64,000 nt of DNA from Sedimenticola_A sp040506895. GTDB lineage: Bacteria; Pseudomonadota; Gammaproteobacteria; Chromatiales; Chromatiaceae. Below, in pieces: positions 25,228 to 34,740 of the stretch. Position numbers and translations under genes: made by a program. The stretch is taken from NCBI GenBank assembly GCA_040506895.1, contig JBEVVY010000001.1, positions 1 through 64,000 on the forward strand, in the 5' to 3' direction. The first letter of the stretch is position 1; every line of letters begins with the position of its first letter. Below the pieces are notes generated by a model. It was not told the origin of the DNA. It saw nothing but the letters and a program-made list of their open reading frames with translations, and ran no database searches.

Positions 25228-28053
25228 TCATCCCCTTTGCAGGTCCGGTTCACCACAGCTTTCCAGGATCGCCTCCCTGCTCTCATCCCGCAGCTTCACG
25301 GCGGCCTGCCAGTCGCTGTCCATGGGGGTGATGGCCGGCTTCACGCTCACCTTCAGCCTGCCTTGGCGGGGGAACCAGCAGTTGGCCGGGAGTATGTCAC
25401 GACTGCCCTGCAGGCAGACCGGCACCACCGGTAGATCGGACTGGGCGGCGGCGACGAAGGCACCCAGCCTGAAAGGCATCAGGCCGGGAACCCGCTGGAA
25501 GGTTCCCTCGGGGAAAAAGAGCAGGGGGGTTTCCGCCTCCGCCATACCGCTCAGGCGTTTAGCATCTTCTGCGCTGGCCTGGCGGTCGAAGCGCTCGACG
25601 AACTGGCTGCCGATACGCTGCAGGAAGATGCGGGGTACGAACTGCCCGAGCAGCTCCGCCTTGGCCACGAAGCGGAAACGCCTGGGCAGGGCAGCCACGA
25701 TCACCATGCCGTCGATATAGCTCGCATGGTTGACCGCCAGTACACAGGGTCGGTCCAGGGGCAGGTTCTCCAGTCCATCCACCTCCAGCGGGATTCCCAG
25801 CAGCGTTCGGTAGAGGTTGGCGGCGTTGCGGATCAATCGCCAGCGCCAGTCGATGCGCGGCAGCAGGGCGGTCATCAGCCACACCGGTGGCGCCAGGGTG
25901 AACAACAGGGCCCAGACATAGCCGGCGTAGAGGGTCTTCGCCGATCGGCTCCACAACCTGCGGAGCATGGCGGGCAGTCCGCTCAGGGTCAGACGGGTGA
26001 ACTGGCGCCAGATCGCTCGTCGGCCACCCGAGGCCTCGCCCTTCTCGTAGAGTTCACGGCATGCGGAGCGGCGGATCTTCCCGCTGGAGGTCTTGAGCAC
26101 CGTATGGGGTGGCGCCAGCACCACCTCGTCAGGTGGCATGCCGAGCAGCTGTGTTGCCAGGTTGAATACCTCCTCCCTGATCCGCTCCAGCTCCCCGGGT
26201 CGGCTCTCACGGCTCTCGGCCAGGATCACGATACGCTCCGTGGCACTGGCCCGGTCCTCGCTTCCGAACATCGCCACGCACCCCTTGCGCACACCGGCAA
26301 TGTTGCCCAGCTCCTCTTCCACGTCGTAGGGGTAGATGTTGCGCCCGCCGCGGATGATCAGGTCCTTGGTGCGGCTGGTGATAAAGATCTCGTTACCTGA
26401 CAGGTAGGCGAGATCGCCGCTGTTGAGCCAGTCGTCCTGGAACAGCTGCCCGGTCTGCTCCGGGTTGTGGAAGTAGCCCTGGGTGGTGGAGGGGCCGCGG
26501 AACTGCAGCTCTCCCTCCCGACGCTCGGGCAGCGGTTTGCCCCGGGAATCGACGATGCGGACCTGGTGGCCGGGCAGGGCCTGTCCACAGGCGACGATCT
26601 CCACGTACTCCTCCTGGCCGGTCGCCGGTATCGCCTCGCCGGAGTGGGTGAGCGCTTGGCGCTGAACCCTGTCGATCACCGGTCCCCGCTCCAGGGGCGG
26701 AAAACCGAGGCCTACGGAGCACTCGGCCAGGCCATAGACCGGGGACATCGCCTCGGGCCGGAAACCGAAGCGGGAGAACTTCTCGGTGAAGCGCCGGATA
26801 GTGCGTGCGCTGACCGGTTCGGCGCCGTTGAAGGCCATGCGCCAGGAGCTGAGATCAAGGCCTTCCAGTTCCGCATCGTCCACCTTGTTGAGGCAGAGCT
26901 CGAATCCGAAGTTGGGCGATGCCGAGAGGGTGCCACGGTGGCGATGTATCGCCTGCAGCCAGCGCCCGGGCCTGACCAGGAACCTGAGGGGGGACATCAA
27001 CACCAGGGGCGCGGAGAAGTAGAGACTGCCGAGCCAGGCACCGATAAGGCCCATATCGTGGTAGAGGGGGAGCCAGCTGACGAAAACATCCTTCGAGCTG
27101 GCACCGGTGGCCTGGCCCATGGCGCGGATGTTGGCCAGCAGGTTCGCATGGGTCAGGGTGACACCCTTTGGGGTCCCCGTACTGCCGGAGGTGTACTGCA
27201 GAAAGGCGATATCCTGATCACTCACCCGGGGGGCGGCGGGTTGTCTCTGCCCAGCCTGCAGCATCTCTGCAGGGGTTACGATTTCTCCCAGGCTGGCTGC
27301 CTGGGACTGCAGCAGGCGGGCCAGGGGCTTGGCCTCGGAGACGGTGATCATCAGCACGGTCTGGGCATTGTCCAGGATGCGGCCGTGGCGCAGCAGGTGA
27401 TCCTCCACCTGGGAGAGACGGGCGGGGGGATAGATCGGTACCGGTACCGCGCCGGCCAGCAGGATGCCGAAGAAACTGAAGAGATACTCGCGGCTGGTGG
27501 GCAGCATGATAGCCACCCGCTCTGTTGGTGCCACACCGGCCTGTTGCAGCCCCGCAGCCATCTTTTCGGCACCCTCGAGCAGGTCACCGTAGGTGAGGGT
27601 CTCCGGCTCCTCCCGGTCGCCATAGAGAATCACGTGCGGCCTGTCAGCATGCACCTCCACGTGCCAGTGGAGCATCTCGTTCAGGGTTGTCGCCTCGTGC
27701 GGTTCGGTAGCCGTTGTTCCGGTCTCTTGGCCCGGCAGTGGGCTCAGGGTCTCGATGGTCTTCTCTGGGGTCGCGGTGAGGATCAGTTGCAGCAGGTCCC
27801 GGGGCGTGTCGGCCTCGATGAACGCACTCTCGACCAGGGTGCATTTGAACCGCTTCTCTATGCGCACCAGCAGCTCCACGCGGCCGAGGCTGTCGAAGCC
27901 GAGGTCCCTGTCGATGGAGCTGTCCAGGGTGAGGGCGGTTACCGGTCGGCCCGGATGCAGCTCCAGGGCCAGCTCGCGAATCAGTTTCAGCAGGGTCTGT
28001 GCAGTGGTGTCTGCGTTGATCCTGTCGCTGGTTGAGTGTTTCTCTGCGGACAT
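25228..28053 (-). CDS. ACP - fatty acyl-AMP ligase - PlsC acyltransferase fusion
   Basis: 941 residues. An acyl carrier domain at about 10-90 with the phosphopantetheine Ser55 in GFDSLG, then an AMP-forming ligase with YTSGSTGTPKGV and the fatty-acyl-AMP-ligase signature FVSWLPLYHDMGLIG, the C-terminal lysine region KTSSGKIRRSA, a hydrophobic segment (WALLFTLAPPVWLMTALL), and a PlsC-type acyltransferase with NHASYIDG and FPEGTF. I infer that it activates a free fatty acid, loads it on its own carrier domain and transfers it to a lyso-lipid or other acceptor at the membrane. The ATG 28053 (MSAEKHS) was chosen because the longer frame would overlap the channel gene by 59 bases. The gap to that gene is 16 bases. 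Confidence 0.87.
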   Translation of the reverse strand: MSAEKHSTSDRINADTTAQTLLKLIRELALELHPGRPVTALTLDSSIDRDLGFDSLGRVELLVRIEKRFKCTLVESAFIEADTPRDLLQLILTATPEKTIETLSPLPGQETGTTATEPHEATTLNEMLHWHVEVHADRPHVILYGDREEPETLTYGDLLEGAEKMAAGLQQAGVAPTERVAIMLPTSREYLFSFFGILLAGAVPVPIYPPARLSQVEDHLLRHGRILDNAQTVLMITVSEAKPLARLLQSQAASLGEIVTPAEMLQAGQRQPAAPRVSDQDIAFLQYTSGSTGTPKGVTLTHANLLANIRAMGQATGASSKDVFVSWLPLYHDMGLIGAWLGSLYFSAPLVLMSPLRFLVRPGRWLQAIHRHRGTLSASPNFGFELCLNKVDDAELEGLDLSSWRMAFNGAEPVSARTIRRFTEKFSRFGFRPEAMSPVYGLAECSVGLGFPPLERGPVIDRVQRQALTHSGEAIPATGQEEYVEIVACGQALPGHQVRIVDSRGKPLPERREGELQFRGPSTTQGYFHNPEQTGQLFQDDWLNSGDLAYLSGNEIFITSRTKDLIIRGGRNIYPYDVEEELGNIAGVRKGCVAMFGSEDRASATERIVILAESRESRPGELERIREEVFNLATQLLGMPPDEVVLAPPHTVLKTSSGKIRRSACRELYEKGEASGGRRAIWRQFTRLTLSGLPAMLRRLWSRSAKTLYAGYVWALLFTLAPPVWLMTALLPRIDWRWRLIRNAANLYRTLLGIPLEVDGLENLPLDRPCVLAVNHASYIDGMVIVAALPRRFRFVAKAELLGQFVPRIFLQRIGSQFVERFDRQASAEDAKRLSGMAEAETPLLFFPEGTFQRVPGLMPFRLGAFVAAAQSDLPVVPVCLQGSRDILPANCWFPRQGRLKVSVKPAITPMDSDWQAAVKLRDESREAILESCGEPDLQRG

Positions 28054-28069
28054 GACGCTATGTTCCGGG

Positions 28070-28900
28070 TCAGTGCAGTGGTGAGCCGCAGAATTTGCAG
28101 TGGATGGCATCCGAATCGTGTCCCTCACGCATGCAGTTGGGGCAGGTGTGGGAGGTGGGCTCCTTGCCGTGACGTTTGACCACCTCGACGGCGAAGATGC
28201 CGATCGGAATGATGATCATGCTGTAGCCCAGCAGCATACCGATCGAGGCGATGATCTGTCCCGGCAGGGTCAGCGGGGCAAGGTCTCCGTAACCTACCGT
28301 GGTCAGGGTCACGATGGCCCAGTAGACGCCGGCGGGAATGCTGGTGAAGCCACCCGCCTCACCCTCGACCACGTACATCAGGGTGCCCAGGATCAGCGCC
28401 AGGGCGAGCACCATGGAGAGAAATACTGTGATCTTGTGACGCGTTGCCCTGAGGGCATGCATCAGCGATATCACTTCACCAAGGTAACGCGCCATCTTGA
28501 ATACCCTGAAGACCCGCAACAGCCGGATGGAGCGGATCACCATCAGTGACTGGGAGCCTGCAAATATCAGGCTGAGGTAGGTGGGCAGTATCGACAGCAG
28601 GTCAACGATACCGAAGAAGCTCTTGGCGTAGTGCAGGGGGCGCCTGACAGACCACAGGCGCAGTGCATATTCCACGGTGAAGAGTAGTGTCACCACCCAC
28701 TCAACCGTTGTCAGGAGCGTGCCATACTCGATTCTGTAGGCTTCGACGCTTTCGAGCATAACGGCAGCGATGGCGATCAGGATGGTCACCAGCAGCAGGG
28801 CATCGAACAGCTTACCCGATGGGGTATCCGCCTCGAATATCACCTCGTATGCTCTCCTGCGCAGCGGGTTGCGTCGGTCTATGCCGTCTCTTTCGAGCAT
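28070..28900 (-). CDS. Voltage-gated-type potassium channel with C-terminal zinc ribbon
   Basis: 276 residues with six transmembrane helices of the Kv type. S4 carries regularly spaced arginines (RSIRLLRVFRVFK), and the selectivity filter TVGYGD is at 201-206. After S6 the protein ends in a short cytosolic tail with two Cys pairs (CPNC and CKFC, plus His), a zinc-ribbon-like module that is not part of the usual channel. The gene is upstream of the FAAL fusion on the same strand. The zinc ribbon may serve assembly or gating by redox state; this is inference. Confidence 0.9.
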   Translation of the reverse strand: MLERDGIDRRNPLRRRAYEVIFEADTPSGKLFDALLLVTILIAIAAVMLESVEAYRIEYGTLLTTVEWVVTLLFTVEYALRLWSVRRPLHYAKSFFGIVDLLSILPTYLSLIFAGSQSLMVIRSIRLLRVFRVFKMARYLGEVISLMHALRATRHKITVFLSMVLALALILGTLMYVVEGEAGGFTSIPAGVYWAIVTLTTVGYGDLAPLTLPGQIIASIGMLLGYSMIIIPIGIFAVEVVKRHGKEPTSHTCPNCMREGHDSDAIHCKFCGSPLH

Positions 28901-28972
28901 CTTGTTATGGTTCTCCGCACGGCCTGCCTGTAACTAGAGGATAGGGCAGGTTGGAATCCTCCGCCAGTTCAT

Positions 28973-29875
28973 TCAGCCGGCCTGCAACAGCCGTCCCATC
29001 TCCTTGGCGAGGGTCAGCAGATCCTCTTTGCGGTAATAGGTGTTGCGCCACACCAGGCCGATCTGGCGGTGGGGACCTGCCTCGGTGAGGGCGGCCAGTC
29101 GTATGCCTTCCGGGGGCAGCAGTTCGGAGCGGTTCGCCATCTCGGGCAGAAAGGTGATGCCCTGTCCACCGGCAACCATCTGCAGCAGGGTGTATAGACT
29201 GGTGCCCTGGAAGGCGGCATTGGACTTGAGTCCTTCCAGGTGACAGGCCGCCAGTGCATGATCAGTCATGCAGTGTCCCTCTTCCAGCAGCAGCAGCTCC
29301 TCTCTCGGCAGTTCGCCGGTGGCCAGCCGCTTGCGTCGTGCCAGGATATGGTCGCTGGGCAGGGCGACCAGGAACTTCTCCTCCCAGAAAATGGAGCGCT
29401 CCATTTCCCCTGTAGGATATGGGAAGGCGAGGATGGCGGTGTCCAGGGTCCCCCGCCCTAGCCGTTCCAGCAGCCTTCCCGATTGATCCTCCACAAGTTG
29501 CAACTCGAGATCCGGGAATCCGCTGCGGATACCGGGCAGGACCTTTGGCAGCAGGTAGGGGCCGATGGTGGGTATCACCCCAAGGCGCAGGGTTCCGCTC
29601 AGGGGTTTTCCCTGGCTGCCAGCCATCTCGGTCATTTCGGTCGCAAGGTCCAGCAGTTGCTGCGCCTTGTCAGCAACCCCGATGCCCAGGGGTGTTGGCA
29701 GTACCTTGCGCTTGCTGCGCTCGATAAGCGTGGCACCAAGCAGGTTTTCCAGCTCCTGTATGCCTGCGCTGAGGGTGGACTGGGTGACGAAACAGTGCTC
29801 GGCGGCCTGGCCGAAATGCCTCAGTTCGACCACTGCAACCAGGTACTGAAGCTGTCGCAGAGTGGGGAGGTTCAT
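28973..29875 (-). CDS. oxyR: LysR-type peroxide regulator OxyR
   Basis: 300 residues. N-terminal winged helix (LRQLQYLVAVVELRHFGQAAEHCFVTQ) and a LysR effector domain. The two redox cysteines of OxyR are present with the right spacing: Cys202 in EEGHCMTDHALAAC and Cys211, nine residues apart as in E. coli Cys199/Cys208. It should therefore sense hydrogen peroxide by disulfide formation. It is divergent from the GGDEF-EAL gene across 246 bases, so it may control that gene as well as itself. No catalase or peroxiredoxin gene is adjacent. Confidence 0.92.
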   Translation of the reverse strand: MNLPTLRQLQYLVAVVELRHFGQAAEHCFVTQSTLSAGIQELENLLGATLIERSKRKVLPTPLGIGVADKAQQLLDLATEMTEMAGSQGKPLSGTLRLGVIPTIGPYLLPKVLPGIRSGFPDLELQLVEDQSGRLLERLGRGTLDTAILAFPYPTGEMERSIFWEEKFLVALPSDHILARRKRLATGELPREELLLLEEGHCMTDHALAACHLEGLKSNAAFQGTSLYTLLQMVAGGQGITFLPEMANRSELLPPEGIRLAALTEAGPHRQIGLVWRNTYYRKEDLLTLAKEMGRLLQAG

Positions 29876-30121
29876 GATCGAGTCTATCGATTAAACAGTT
29901 TCTTCAAAGTTATAAAAAGTATCACTGATGAGGCCTGCTTTCCATTCAGACGTTTTATCAGCTGGGGGGGGCTCATTAAACAATGGGTGACTGATGAAAT
30001 GACTTAGGGATTCACTGCTATATTTCTAGGAGAGGGATTTAGCCGGTCTGCTGTTTTTCCCTGTCTCGTTTTTGCCGGGGACCATCACCCGCTTCCCTCT
30101 GCAGGAGAGGGGATCAGGCTA

Positions 30122-32479
30122 ATGGAGAGCCGCTTCGAACGGGAAGTGTTTTCAGAGCAGCTGAAGATACTCTACGCTGGTTATCCCCAGAGCCTCGTTG
30201 TTACGCTGGCTGTCGCTTCGGTGATGGCGGTTGTGCACAGCAAGGCCTCGCTGCCGATCCTCGTGGGTTGGCTCGTTGCCCACATCCTGGTCCTTGTCGC
30301 CAGGGGTGTCCTCACTCTCCGTTACAGGATGAAGCGTCCCCGTGAAGAGGAGCTCGATGCCTGGGCCTGGTATTACATGGTCGGCCTTGCGGCGAGCGGC
30401 GTTGTGTGGGGGAGTGCCGGGGTGTTGCTGTTCCCCGAAGAGTCTCTTCCGCTACAGGTGTTCACGGTACTGGTGCTGGCCGGCCTCTCCGCCGGTGCAC
30501 TCTCCGTGCTTGGCGTGATGCTCAAGGCCTATCTCGTCTACGTGGTGCCGGTATTGGTGCCCGTGGTCCTGCATGCCTTTCTGCACGGCGGGCAGCTACA
30601 TCTTTCCATCGGTATACTGATCAGCCTGCTTTTCATCTTTCTTTACAAGGCCGCCAGCCGGCTGAACGACACCATGGTGCTCTCGTTTCAGTTGCGCTAC
30701 GAGAAACAGGATCTGCTGACGCAGTTGAGGCGGGAGAAGACCCGCCTGGGCAGTCGCCTGACGCGCATACTCCAGGACTTCTCCACAGAGATCTACATTA
30801 TCGACCTGGATACGCTGAAAGTGATTCAGGCCAACGCGGGGGCGGTACGCAACCTGGGCTACGACGAGGATGAACTGCTCAAACTCAGGCTGACCGATAT
30901 CTGTCCCTCCTTGATGCCCGGCCTGATGAGTACGGTGATCGAACCCCTGAGAAGTGGGGAGCGGGAGTACGTGGTATTCCAGGGTAACCACAGGCGAAAG
31001 GATGGCAGCACCTATCCCGTGGAGGCGCGATACCAGATCTCCAGGAAAGAGCATCCCCCGGTGTGCGTGGTGACGGTACTGGATGTAACCGAGCGGTTTC
31101 GTTACGAGGAACGCCTGCGTTACCAGGCCAACTATGACCAGCTCACAGGCCTGCCCAACAAGACCCTGGCGTTGACACGGGCCAGCCAGGCCTATGCCCG
31201 TTGCCGCATGAACCACACCAAGATGGCACTGATGTTCATCGATCTCGACGACTTCAAGCATATCAATGACACCATGGGTCACAATGCAGGTGACGAGGTG
31301 TTGAAGCAGCAGGCCCAGCGACTGCAGAAGGTGCTGCGCACCACGGATATTGCTGCCCGCATCGGCGGTGACGAATTCCTGATACTGATCAGCGATCTGA
31401 ACGATGAGATCGATACAGTGCTGATCGCGGAGAAGATTCTCGATGCCCTTGAGCGACCTTTTGCAGTGGAAGAGAAAGAGATCTACATGACGGCAAGTAT
31501 CGGCATCAGCATCTACCCGGATGATGCCACTTCACCCGAGGCGATGCTGCAACATGCGGATGCGGCGATGTACGGTGCCAAGGAGAAGGGCAAGAACACC
31601 TTCCAGTTCTTCAGTATATCCATGGAGGAGTCTGCCGAGAGGCAACTGGCCATCGAGTTCGAACTGCGCAAGGCACTGGAAAGAGATGAATTCTCTATCC
31701 ATTACCAGATGCAGTGTGATGCCAAAACACTCTCTCCTATCGGTGCGGAGGCGTTGCTGAGATGGAATAATCCCGCCCTGGGCCAGGTTCCACCGGCAGA
31801 GTTCATTCCGGTGGCGGAGAATACCGGAATGATCGTCTCCATCGGGGACTGGGTACTGCAGCAGGCGTGTAATGACGCGGCATCCTGGAGCACGATCTCG
31901 AACCGCCCGGTCAAGGTGGCAGTCAATGTCTCGCCACGCCAGTTCAGAAGCGGCAACTTGATCGGGGGTGTCGAAACAGCCCTGCTGCAGAGCGGCCTGC
32001 CTGCAGAGTGCCTGGAACTGGAGATAACCGAGAACCTGCTGGTTGAAAATGTCTCGGAGACCATGGAGACACTCAATGCTCTGAGATCACTGGGCGTTTC
32101 CCTGTCACTGGATGACTTCGGTACCGGCTACTCCTCCCTCAATTACCTCAAGCGCTTTCCGTTGCAGGTACTCAAGATCGACAAGAGTTTTATCATGGAC
32201 CTGGAGAACGATCCCAATGACCGGACGCTTGTGAAGACAATCATCGTGATGTCCCAGAGTCTCAACCTCAGGGTCGTTGCCGAAGGGGTGGAGACCGAGT
32301 ATGAACTCGAGTTCCTCTGTCAGCACGGCGTAGACCATATACAGGGCTTTCTCGTCAGCACGCCATTGCCCAGGGTGGAGTTCAGGGATCAGCTCGCCTG
32401 TTATGCCTCGCCGTCTGACGACGAGAGATGCCGGCAGGTCAGGGCAGGTTTATCAGAAGGAACCGACCAGTTGCAGTGA
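30122..32479 (+). CDS. Membrane PAS-GGDEF-EAL cyclic-di-GMP protein
   Basis: 785 residues. Six predicted transmembrane helices in the first 190 residues (MASE-like input domain), PAS at about 210-325, GGDEF with intact motif ARIGGDEF and an RxxD inhibitory site (RTTD) five residues before it, and EAL with EALLRW, LEITENLL and DDFGTGYSSLNYLK intact. Both synthesis and hydrolysis of c-di-GMP are possible on sequence. The start ATG follows GGAGAGGGG by about nine bases. It is divergent from oxyR. Confidence 0.94.
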   Translation: MESRFEREVFSEQLKILYAGYPQSLVVTLAVASVMAVVHSKASLPILVGWLVAHILVLVARGVLTLRYRMKRPREEELDAWAWYYMVGLAASGVVWGSAGVLLFPEESLPLQVFTVLVLAGLSAGALSVLGVMLKAYLVYVVPVLVPVVLHAFLHGGQLHLSIGILISLLFIFLYKAASRLNDTMVLSFQLRYEKQDLLTQLRREKTRLGSRLTRILQDFSTEIYIIDLDTLKVIQANAGAVRNLGYDEDELLKLRLTDICPSLMPGLMSTVIEPLRSGEREYVVFQGNHRRKDGSTYPVEARYQISRKEHPPVCVVTVLDVTERFRYEERLRYQANYDQLTGLPNKTLALTRASQAYARCRMNHTKMALMFIDLDDFKHINDTMGHNAGDEVLKQQAQRLQKVLRTTDIAARIGGDEFLILISDLNDEIDTVLIAEKILDALERPFAVEEKEIYMTASIGISIYPDDATSPEAMLQHADAAMYGAKEKGKNTFQFFSISMEESAERQLAIEFELRKALERDEFSIHYQMQCDAKTLSPIGAEALLRWNNPALGQVPPAEFIPVAENTGMIVSIGDWVLQQACNDAASWSTISNRPVKVAVNVSPRQFRSGNLIGGVETALLQSGLPAECLELEITENLLVENVSETMETLNALRSLGVSLSLDDFGTGYSSLNYLKRFPLQVLKIDKSFIMDLENDPNDRTLVKTIIVMSQSLNLRVVAEGVETEYELEFLCQHGVDHIQGFLVSTPLPRVEFRDQLACYASPSDDERCRQVRAGLSEGTDQLQ

Positions 32480-32526
32480 TGCCAGGTTTCTCATCATGCG
32501 AAGAATCATCGGCGGCGAACATATAT

Positions 32527-32548
32527 TGCCGGCACCACTGTGCCGGCA
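32527..32548. terminator. Hairpin between convergent genes, probable bidirectional terminator
   Basis: A nine-base perfect GC-rich stem (TGCCGGCAC with GTGCCGGCA) and four-base loop, 48 bases after the GGDEF-EAL stop and 41 bases from the stop of the convergent MBL gene. The T tract is weak on both sides. Confidence 0.5.
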
Positions 32549-32588
32549 TTGAATAGGCGTTGCTGCCTGTGGGCAATCACCCTGCCGG

Positions 32589-33509
32589 CTACTGGTTCTC
32601 GTAGACCTCGGTCGCCATGTTCAGGGCATTACGGCTGCGAAAGGGGAGGTCGGAATAGTTCTGCAGGTAGGAGAACCTGGACTCGTCCAGACCCTCGGTT
32701 GCCTCCACGGGGTCGAAGGCACCCTCGTCGAACTGCCTGGTCGCATGGTTTCTGAGCATCACCAGGTAGTCGTAGGTGTCACGCAACACCTCGTCGAGGT
32801 CGGTGACATGTCCATGCCCTGGTACGACGACTCGGGGCTTGAGGCTGTCACGTATATATTCCAGGCTCCTGATCCACTTAAGCCCGGTTCCGGGACGCAC
32901 GCCGAGAAGACGCTGAACATAGACGGTATCACCGCTGAACAATATCGACTGGTCCGGTAGCCAGACCAGGATATCGCCGGGCGTATGTCCGCCACCGGCA
33001 AAGATCAGTTCGATCCTGATGCCCTCGACAGGGAGTTGATGCCGTTCTGCGAAGGTGACCTGGGGCAGCGTGGGATTGGTGCCGGCGAACTTCTCCTTGA
33101 GGTATGTCTTCGACCTCGAAATCTGCTCGCCCCTGCGGTTCTGCATATCCTCCCTGGCTTTCTCCGAGGCGATGGTCCTGGCGCCCTGTTCAATGAAGTA
33201 TTCGTTGCCGAACCACTTGTGATCCTGGCCGCCGCTGTTGATTACCCAGGTTACCGGCTTGTCGGTCACCTCCCTGATGGCGGCATGGATCGCCTCTGCG
33301 CCGAGCCGGCTGCCGCCGGAATCGATGACCACCACACCGTCGCCGGTAACGATGAAGCCGACCGTCATGTTGTTTCCGAGATTCTGTGCGGAGCGCTGGG
33401 TCAGTTCGCCCACCAGGGCGTAGATATTGTCACCTACCTGGACCCGCTCAAAGGCCTGAATGGGGGAGACGAGCGCAAGGAGGGCGAGTAGTAGAAGTAT
33501 TTTTTTCAT
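32589..33509 (-). CDS. Exported metallo-beta-lactamase-fold protein with altered metal site
   Basis: 306 residues with a signal peptide (KKILLLLALLALVSPIQAF). The MBL fold is clear (VVVIDSGGSRLGAEAIHAAI, GGGHTPGDI, FSGDTVY, VPGHGHV), but the metal motif HxHxDH reads S-G-G-Q-D-H at residues 92-97, so the first two histidines are replaced and only Asp96-His97 remain. The later His, Asp and His ligands are present. It could bind one metal or have a changed reaction. The long upstream extension (to 33968) overlaps the divergent hydrolase gene and is rejected. It is divergent from the dienelactone hydrolase gene. Confidence 0.85.
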   Translation of the reverse strand: MKKILLLLALLALVSPIQAFERVQVGDNIYALVGELTQRSAQNLGNNMTVGFIVTGDGVVVIDSGGSRLGAEAIHAAIREVTDKPVTWVINSGGQDHKWFGNEYFIEQGARTIASEKAREDMQNRRGEQISRSKTYLKEKFAGTNPTLPQVTFAERHQLPVEGIRIELIFAGGGHTPGDILVWLPDQSILFSGDTVYVQRLLGVRPGTGLKWIRSLEYIRDSLKPRVVVPGHGHVTDLDEVLRDTYDYLVMLRNHATRQFDEGAFDPVEATEGLDESRFSYLQNYSDLPFRSRNALNMATEVYENQ

Positions 33510-33678
33510 AGGTCCACGTGTTGATCCTGCAGGGTGTCGGGTGATTCTAATCCCATGATGTTGCTGGCGATATTGTGGTTTTCCACGACTGTCGTTTGAT
33601 TGAGGGTTATCTATACTCCTGCAGATGGAGTGACCACTAGGGTCTATAACAACAGCAGATAGAATGGAGGATATAGCG

Positions 33679-34512
33679 ATGTGTGACCTGTACTCTTGCG
33701 GCTCGGAGGATAGTTCAAAACGCCCCTTGCCCACGGTGTCAACGGAGGAGCGACGCGCCTTCCTCCAGGGACTGGCAACACTGCCCCTCGCGGTGATCCT
33801 GTCAGATCCTGTTCTCGCCCAGGCGGCGGGGGAGTCCGTTGAGGAGGTGAGTATCACCCTCGGCAGCGGACAGAAAGCGAATGCGGTGGTTGCGCTTCCG
33901 GAGAACGTCGCTTCGGCACCGGCGGTGCTGCTGATCCACGAATGGTGGGGGCTCAACGACCAGATCAAGACGGTGGCCCGAGAATTTGCCCAGCAGGGCT
34001 TCCTGGCCCTGGCGGTGGATCTCTACAACGGAAAGGTCGCCACCTCCCGTGAGGAGGCCCAGGCCTACCGCAAGGGAATGGACACCCAGTGGGCTACCGA
34101 GGCACTGGTGGGCTGGGTCGACTGGCTGCGAAAGCACGACAGGGGCAATGGAAAGGTCGGTACCCTGGGCTGGTGTTTCGGTGGCGGCTGGTCCCTCAAT
34201 ACCTCCCTGGCCACACCGGTGGATGCCACCGTGATCTACTACGGGAACGTAAAGAAGTCTGCAGCGGATCTCTCGAGCCTGCAGGGCCCGGTGCTCGGTC
34301 ACTTCGGTACCCTGGACAAGTGGATCAACGCCAAGATGGTGGGTGGCTTCGAGCGGGCCATGGACGAGGCGGGGAAGCGTGACCTGACCATACACTGGTA
34401 CACCGCCAATCACGCCTTCGCCAACCCCACCGGGGCCCGCTACGACGAAGACGATGCCAAGCTCTCCTGGGCACGCACGCTCACTTTTTTCCACAAACAC
34501 CTCTCCTCTTAA
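33679..34512 (+). CDS. Dienelactone hydrolase family protein, exported
   Basis: 277 residues. The N-terminus has ERRAFLQGLATLPLAVIL ending in VLAQA, which looks like a twin-arginine signal. The alpha/beta-hydrolase body carries IHEWWGLNDQIKTVA, the Cys nucleophile in GWCFGGG, the Asp of GTLDKW and the His of ANHAFAN, matching the Cys-Asp-His triad of dienelactone hydrolases. The substrate is unknown; a periplasmic location is unusual for the family. GGAGG precedes ATG 33679 by eight bases, and the ATG at 33664 lies before that site. A strong terminator follows. Confidence 0.88.
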   Translation: MCDLYSCGSEDSSKRPLPTVSTEERRAFLQGLATLPLAVILSDPVLAQAAGESVEEVSITLGSGQKANAVVALPENVASAPAVLLIHEWWGLNDQIKTVAREFAQQGFLALAVDLYNGKVATSREEAQAYRKGMDTQWATEALVGWVDWLRKHDRGNGKVGTLGWCFGGGWSLNTSLATPVDATVIYYGNVKKSAADLSSLQGPVLGHFGTLDKWINAKMVGGFERAMDEAGKRDLTIHWYTANHAFANPTGARYDEDDAKLSWARTLTFFHKHLSS

Positions 34513-34520
34513 CACTTTTC

Positions 34521-34551
34521 ACCCGGTTTGCGATGCCGCAAACCGGGTTTT
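34521..34551 (+). terminator. Rho-independent terminator after the dienelactone hydrolase gene
   Basis: A ten-base perfect stem (CCCGGTTTGC with GCAAACCGGG) and six-base loop, followed by TTTT, nine bases after the stop codon. Confidence 0.85.
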
Positions 34552-34740
34552 CCGCGCAGAAATCGGCACTGTTTTAGGAATCTATTGCGTTTTTTGGTCG
34601 AAAAAAGGAAAATAAGTCATTTTTTAGGCCATGAGACAGGAACGTTAAGCGCCGAACGAGCGGACGGGGCACTCCAGTTGGCAGTTCGAGGCAGCCCTCT
34701 CAGGTGATGGTTAATCGATTGGCTTGATTTCGGAATTCCA

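Noticed and set aside
26467..28035. A 522-codon plus-strand frame opposite the ACP-FAAL-PlsC gene
   Set aside because: It is an antisense shadow; the minus strand shows carrier, ligase and acyltransferase motifs.
33510..33968. N-terminal extension of the MBL-fold gene
   Set aside because: The extension overlaps the divergent hydrolase gene and its promoter; a signal peptide begins exactly at the 33509 ATG.
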